A stretch of 64,000 nucleotides of DNA, taken from Cloacimonetes bacterium UBA6097. Lineage in GTDB: Bacteria > Cloacimonadota > Cloacimonadia > Cloacimonadales > Cloacimonadaceae. Both the position numbers and the translations under genes were made by a program. Positions 61,148 through 64,000 of the stretch are shown here, one piece after another (the first letter of the stretch is position 1; every line of letters starts with the position of its first letter). The notes under the pieces are model-generated. The model made no database searches and was not told the DNA's origin. It worked only from the letters and a program-made list of their open reading frames with translations. The stretch spans positions 64,832-128,831 of the forward strand of contig DIWV01000004.1 of assembly GCA_002435865.1 (NCBI GenBank). Direction: 5' to 3'.

Positions 61148-63457
61148 ATGAAGACTATTCTTATGTTTATTTTTGTGTTCAGCTGTGCCTTTCTGGGCGC
61201 TGCCACCCTGATCAATGAAACATTCAACGGTACGACTCTGCCTGCAGGCTGGACATTTCAAGGTCCCCAAGTTGGTGCCTGGAGCATATCACCCACCATT
61301 GTAGCGGGCGGATCTGCCAATGAAGTTCGTCTTAACTACACACCCAGCGGCTATGGAACTTACCGGTTGATTTCACCTCCCATCGACACGCGCAAGGTGC
61401 ATGACATGACTCTTAGTTTCCGTCATATGTTTGACCATTATGATACGCAGGAATTTGCTACAATCGCAGTAGAATTGGCTCATGATACTGAGAGCTTTGA
61501 CTGGGAATTATGGTATGTTGCTCCCACCGGGGATATTGCTGCAACCCAAGTAACAGTTCCCATCAGTTTTGACCTGGGTATGTCGGAAACGACTTATATT
61601 TCCTTCGTTTTCAGAGGCAATAACTGGAATATCAATAGCTGGTACATAGACAATATTGTTCTGACCTACAACAATACCCTGGGCAGCGGAACCTGGGAAA
61701 CGGGAAATCATTACATCAACGGAAACCTGTATATTCCCGATGGACATACATTGACTTTGGTAGCAGGTTCAAAAATCTACATGGATATGGATAAAACCGT
61801 TGAGGTTAATGGCAGACTGCTCTCTATGGGTTCTGCAGAACAACCGGTGGAGTTTGCTCAACTTCCTTTGGTTGAACCCTGGCTCGGTATAAATATTGAA
61901 GTTTCAAATCCAGCCAATGATTCCACCCTGATCAACCACACAATTATTCAGGGAAGCATGCACAGGGGAGTTGACGTTCAGTATGCCACCAAACTCCGTT
62001 TCAGTAACTGCATCTTCCGTAACAACAGCTCTCCTGACACATCTTCAGGAGGGGGATTATTTGCTTCACAATGCACGCTGACTCTCACAAATTGCGATTT
62101 TTATAGTAACTATAGTCCCTGGGCAGGAGCGGCTGCCTATTTTACAAGCTGTAACGTTACAGCATCAGGCAACACATTCAGAAATAACAACGGACAGAGT
62201 GCAGTTAGTTTATTTTGGACTGATGTAAGCGGCTTTAAGGATAACCTGATAGTTAACAATGTATGTACTACAGGCACGGAAGCAGTCAGGATTCAATACG
62301 GCTCGGGAACATTCAGCCGCAACCTGGTGGCAAACAATTTCCAAATAGGCATTTATGTCTTTGGCAGTACGTTGGAAATCCTGCATTGCACCATTGCCAA
62401 CAATGAAAGTTACGGACTTTATAACAATAGCTCTGAAATCACCGTCAGGAACACCATATTCGAGTCCAACGGCGATATTGGCGAAAGCGAAATCTACAAC
62501 GCAGCAGCTTCTACCGACCTTTTCATCTATTATTCCTGCCTGCCCGTAGGAACAGCAAACATCTTGGGTAATGGGATTGATCCAGCTAACTATGCCAATA
62601 ACCAGGAAACCCATGCCCAGTTTGTCAATCCTTCGGCTTGGGGTTTAGCTGGTAACGCCTTAGCAGCAGATTGGCGACCTGCTTACAATTCCTGCACTAT
62701 CGATACGGGTGACCCAGCTTTACCCCTTGACCCCGACCTGAGCAGGGCAGACATCGGAATGCATTACAGGATGTTGAAACCTTTAATAGCAGTAGCGGAA
62801 GATGTTCCCAATGACCAGGGTCATCAGGTTGATTTACAATGGAAACGTAGTGATATTGATGTAGCTTTTTATCCCAATGCCTTTTATACGGTCTGGAGGG
62901 AAGGATCTTCCAGAACAGAAAACGTTGTTTTTATTACAGACCTTGCACAAATTACTCAGGGATTTGACCCTCTGGGCAGGGATATCTGTTTCAGAGACGG
63001 AAACCGCACCTGGTATTATCTTCAACAGGTCTGGGCTATGAATTTCTCTGAATATGGCTGGATTGCACCCACTCTGCTGGATGCTACAATCTCAGGAAAT
63101 AATGAAGTTAACTTTATGGTTGCTTATCATAACAACAACGGGATTTGGCAATCAATTCCACATAGCGGATATTCTGTTGATAATATACCACCTTATGCAC
63201 CTGCCAGGCTTACCTTGACACCAGCTTCCGCCAACCAGTTCAACCTGACTTGGGATGAAGTGACGGAAGGCGTATGGGAAGGCAATTCCTATCCCGAGCT
63301 CAATCTGATTACTTATAAAATCTACGCAGGCGATACGCCCTATTTTGAGATAAGCCCGTCCTCATACCTGATGTCCACAACCTACCCTTTTGCTTTGCTG
63401 AACAACCAAACCCAGAACAAGAGGTTCTATAAGATAGTCGTATCTGATTCGGAATAG
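61148..63457 (+). CDS. Secreted parallel beta-helix protein (paralogue 2)
   Basis: 769 aa from the ATG at 61148, with AAAGGAG (61135-61141) and an immediate signal peptide (MKTILMFIFVFSCAFLGA). The upstream frame would cross a terminator. The layout copies paralogue 1: jelly-roll-like domain (LSFRHMFDHYD, SWYIDNIVLTYNNT), beta-helix (LRFSNCIFRNNSSPD, LTLTNCDFYSNYSP, LEILHCTIANNESYGLYN), then the fibronectin-III-like end (LTWDEVTEGVWEGNSYPE). It ends FYKIVVSDSE, again with no YPNPF domain. Equal length and shared layout show a tandem duplication followed by divergence. Ligand or substrate unknown. Confidence 0.85.
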   Translation: MKTILMFIFVFSCAFLGAATLINETFNGTTLPAGWTFQGPQVGAWSISPTIVAGGSANEVRLNYTPSGYGTYRLISPPIDTRKVHDMTLSFRHMFDHYDTQEFATIAVELAHDTESFDWELWYVAPTGDIAATQVTVPISFDLGMSETTYISFVFRGNNWNINSWYIDNIVLTYNNTLGSGTWETGNHYINGNLYIPDGHTLTLVAGSKIYMDMDKTVEVNGRLLSMGSAEQPVEFAQLPLVEPWLGINIEVSNPANDSTLINHTIIQGSMHRGVDVQYATKLRFSNCIFRNNSSPDTSSGGGLFASQCTLTLTNCDFYSNYSPWAGAAAYFTSCNVTASGNTFRNNNGQSAVSLFWTDVSGFKDNLIVNNVCTTGTEAVRIQYGSGTFSRNLVANNFQIGIYVFGSTLEILHCTIANNESYGLYNNSSEITVRNTIFESNGDIGESEIYNAAASTDLFIYYSCLPVGTANILGNGIDPANYANNQETHAQFVNPSAWGLAGNALAADWRPAYNSCTIDTGDPALPLDPDLSRADIGMHYRMLKPLIAVAEDVPNDQGHQVDLQWKRSDIDVAFYPNAFYTVWREGSSRTENVVFITDLAQITQGFDPLGRDICFRDGNRTWYYLQQVWAMNFSEYGWIAPTLLDATISGNNEVNFMVAYHNNNGIWQSIPHSGYSVDNIPPYAPARLTLTPASANQFNLTWDEVTEGVWEGNSYPELNLITYKIYAGDTPYFEISPSSYLMSTTYPFALLNNQTQNKRFYKIVVSDSE

Positions 63458-63461
63458 AATT

Positions 63462-63695
63462 TTACGCCCTGCCTGAGAGGACTACTATCAAATAGATAAG
63501 GGAAAGAATCAGACCCAGGCTGCCCATACCCAGTCCGGCATAGAAAAATCCCTTGTTGACAGATTTTCTGCCCAGCAGGGAAAAGGTAATTGCCAGAACT
63601 GCCAAGACCAGACTGAGTGCCGGAATCATTATTGTGGTCAGAGACGAAATTCCGGTGCCAAAGCCAATGACTGTAAAGACTTCGTATTTTTTCAT
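63462..63695 (-). CDS. Small membrane protein, DUF4190-like
   Basis: 77 aa from the ATG at 63695, which has a good ribosome site (GAAGGAGTAC). Two membrane helices (TIMIPALSLVLAVLAITFSLL and GLGMGSLGLILSLIYLIVV, about residues 21-40 and 53-72) flank a basic loop (GRKSVNKGF). The Gly-rich second helix resembles DUF4190-type small membrane proteins. Function unknown. It is convergent with the beta-helix gene, with stops only 4 bp apart. Confidence 0.7.
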   Translation of the reverse strand: MKKYEVFTVIGFGTGISSLTTIMIPALSLVLAVLAITFSLLGRKSVNKGFFYAGLGMGSLGLILSLIYLIVVLSGRA

Positions 63696-63725
63696 TTGTA
63701 CTCCTTCAGCAATAGGAACAGACAC

Positions 63726-64000
63726 CCCCGTCTGTCCAAATCAGGCGGGACACCTGTATCTACATAAAAGAAAGTTACTTGGTGAATGCTGCTGAGCCAA
63801 AGACTCTGGCAGCAATGAAGTTGTCTCCTTGTTCCTCAAAGCTGCAATTTTTCACATAACTTCAATATAATGTCAACAGTTTTTATGTCAAGGTATTGTT
63901 GGTTTCCTGGACACCCCCATTTTGTAAACGTATCTATTCCTTTAATGGCTTAAAGTTCTTTAATCTCTCTTAGATGAAATACGGTAGCATTACGGTAGCA
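63726..64000. other. Intergenic end of window
   Basis: No clear gene. Two short direct copies of TACGGTAGCA end the window (63980-64000), preceded by TCTCTTAGATGAAA. They may be the left arm of another palindromic element that continues outside. GC content is low. Confidence 0.4.

Noticed and set aside
63775..63855. 26-codon minus-strand frame (GTG start, ending FGSAAFTK)
   Set aside because: It looks somewhat protein-like, perhaps a gene remnant, but is too short and lacks any supporting homologous pattern.

Overview
The window looks like origin-proximal chromosome from a diderm, fermentative, uncultured-type bacterium, most likely Candidatus Cloacimonadota (WWE1). The phylum call is an inference from gene content. 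Eight secreted proteins end in a C-terminal beta domain with a YPNPF motif (FlgD-like or type IX-like sorting domain). Outer-membrane biogenesis genes (LolA, a LptE-like lipoprotein, SurA, HtrA) show a diderm envelope. dnaA stands alone, without dnaN beside it. No tRNA, rRNA, CRISPR array or insertion sequence was recognised.

Layout. 0.1-8.2 kb (minus): four secreted YPNPF proteins, three of them paralogues. 8.4-14.1 kb (minus): SagB-type nitroreductase, a giant C25 (gingipain-like) peptidase, and mannose-1-phosphate guanylyltransferase. 14.2-19.5 kb (minus, overlapping genes): LolA, FtsK, a divergent YchF-like GTPase, an RsuA/RluB pseudouridine synthase and a LptE-like lipoprotein. 19.5-26.2 kb: HTH-EIIA fusion, PurE, M42 aminopeptidase, glycosyltransferase, a response regulator-PP2C-kinase protein, a small membrane protein and a LEA14-like lipoprotein. 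26.2-31.0 kb: a repeat-rich island with a nitroreductase, CreD and an AT-rich HNH nuclease gene. 31.0-36.0 kb (minus): outer-membrane barrel, ABC transporter and LolA-like protein. 36.6-38.6 kb: ECF sigma, anti-sigma and two Spy-like periplasmic proteins. 38.7-40.2 kb (minus): speD-speE with an upstream small ORF. 40.3-46.8 kb: a GxxExxY element, asnB and three YPNPF paralogues. 46.8-49.45 kb: the probable replication origin around dnaA. 49.45-57.6 kb: envelope and housekeeping genes (lipoprotein, two PpiC foldases, PgpA, YajC, Def, Fmt, DUF116, a second GxxExxY element, HtrA). 57.7-63.7 kb: short MscS, two equal-length beta-helix proteins and a small membrane protein.

How it works together. 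Most genes serve the cell envelope: lipoprotein and LPS transport, periplasmic folding and proteolysis, metal or envelope stress sensing, and surface protein export. Several DnaA boxes flank dnaA on both sides, and three parS-like palindromes lie at 13.6-23.1 kb, so the window probably covers oriC and part of the ParB loading region.

The most unusual feature is dispersed intergenic repeats. Two GxxExxY (PD-(D/E)XK-like) genes are each bracketed by inverted copies of one degenerate repeat family. Other copies of that family occur without a gene. Separate long palindromes keep their base pairing while their sequence changes.
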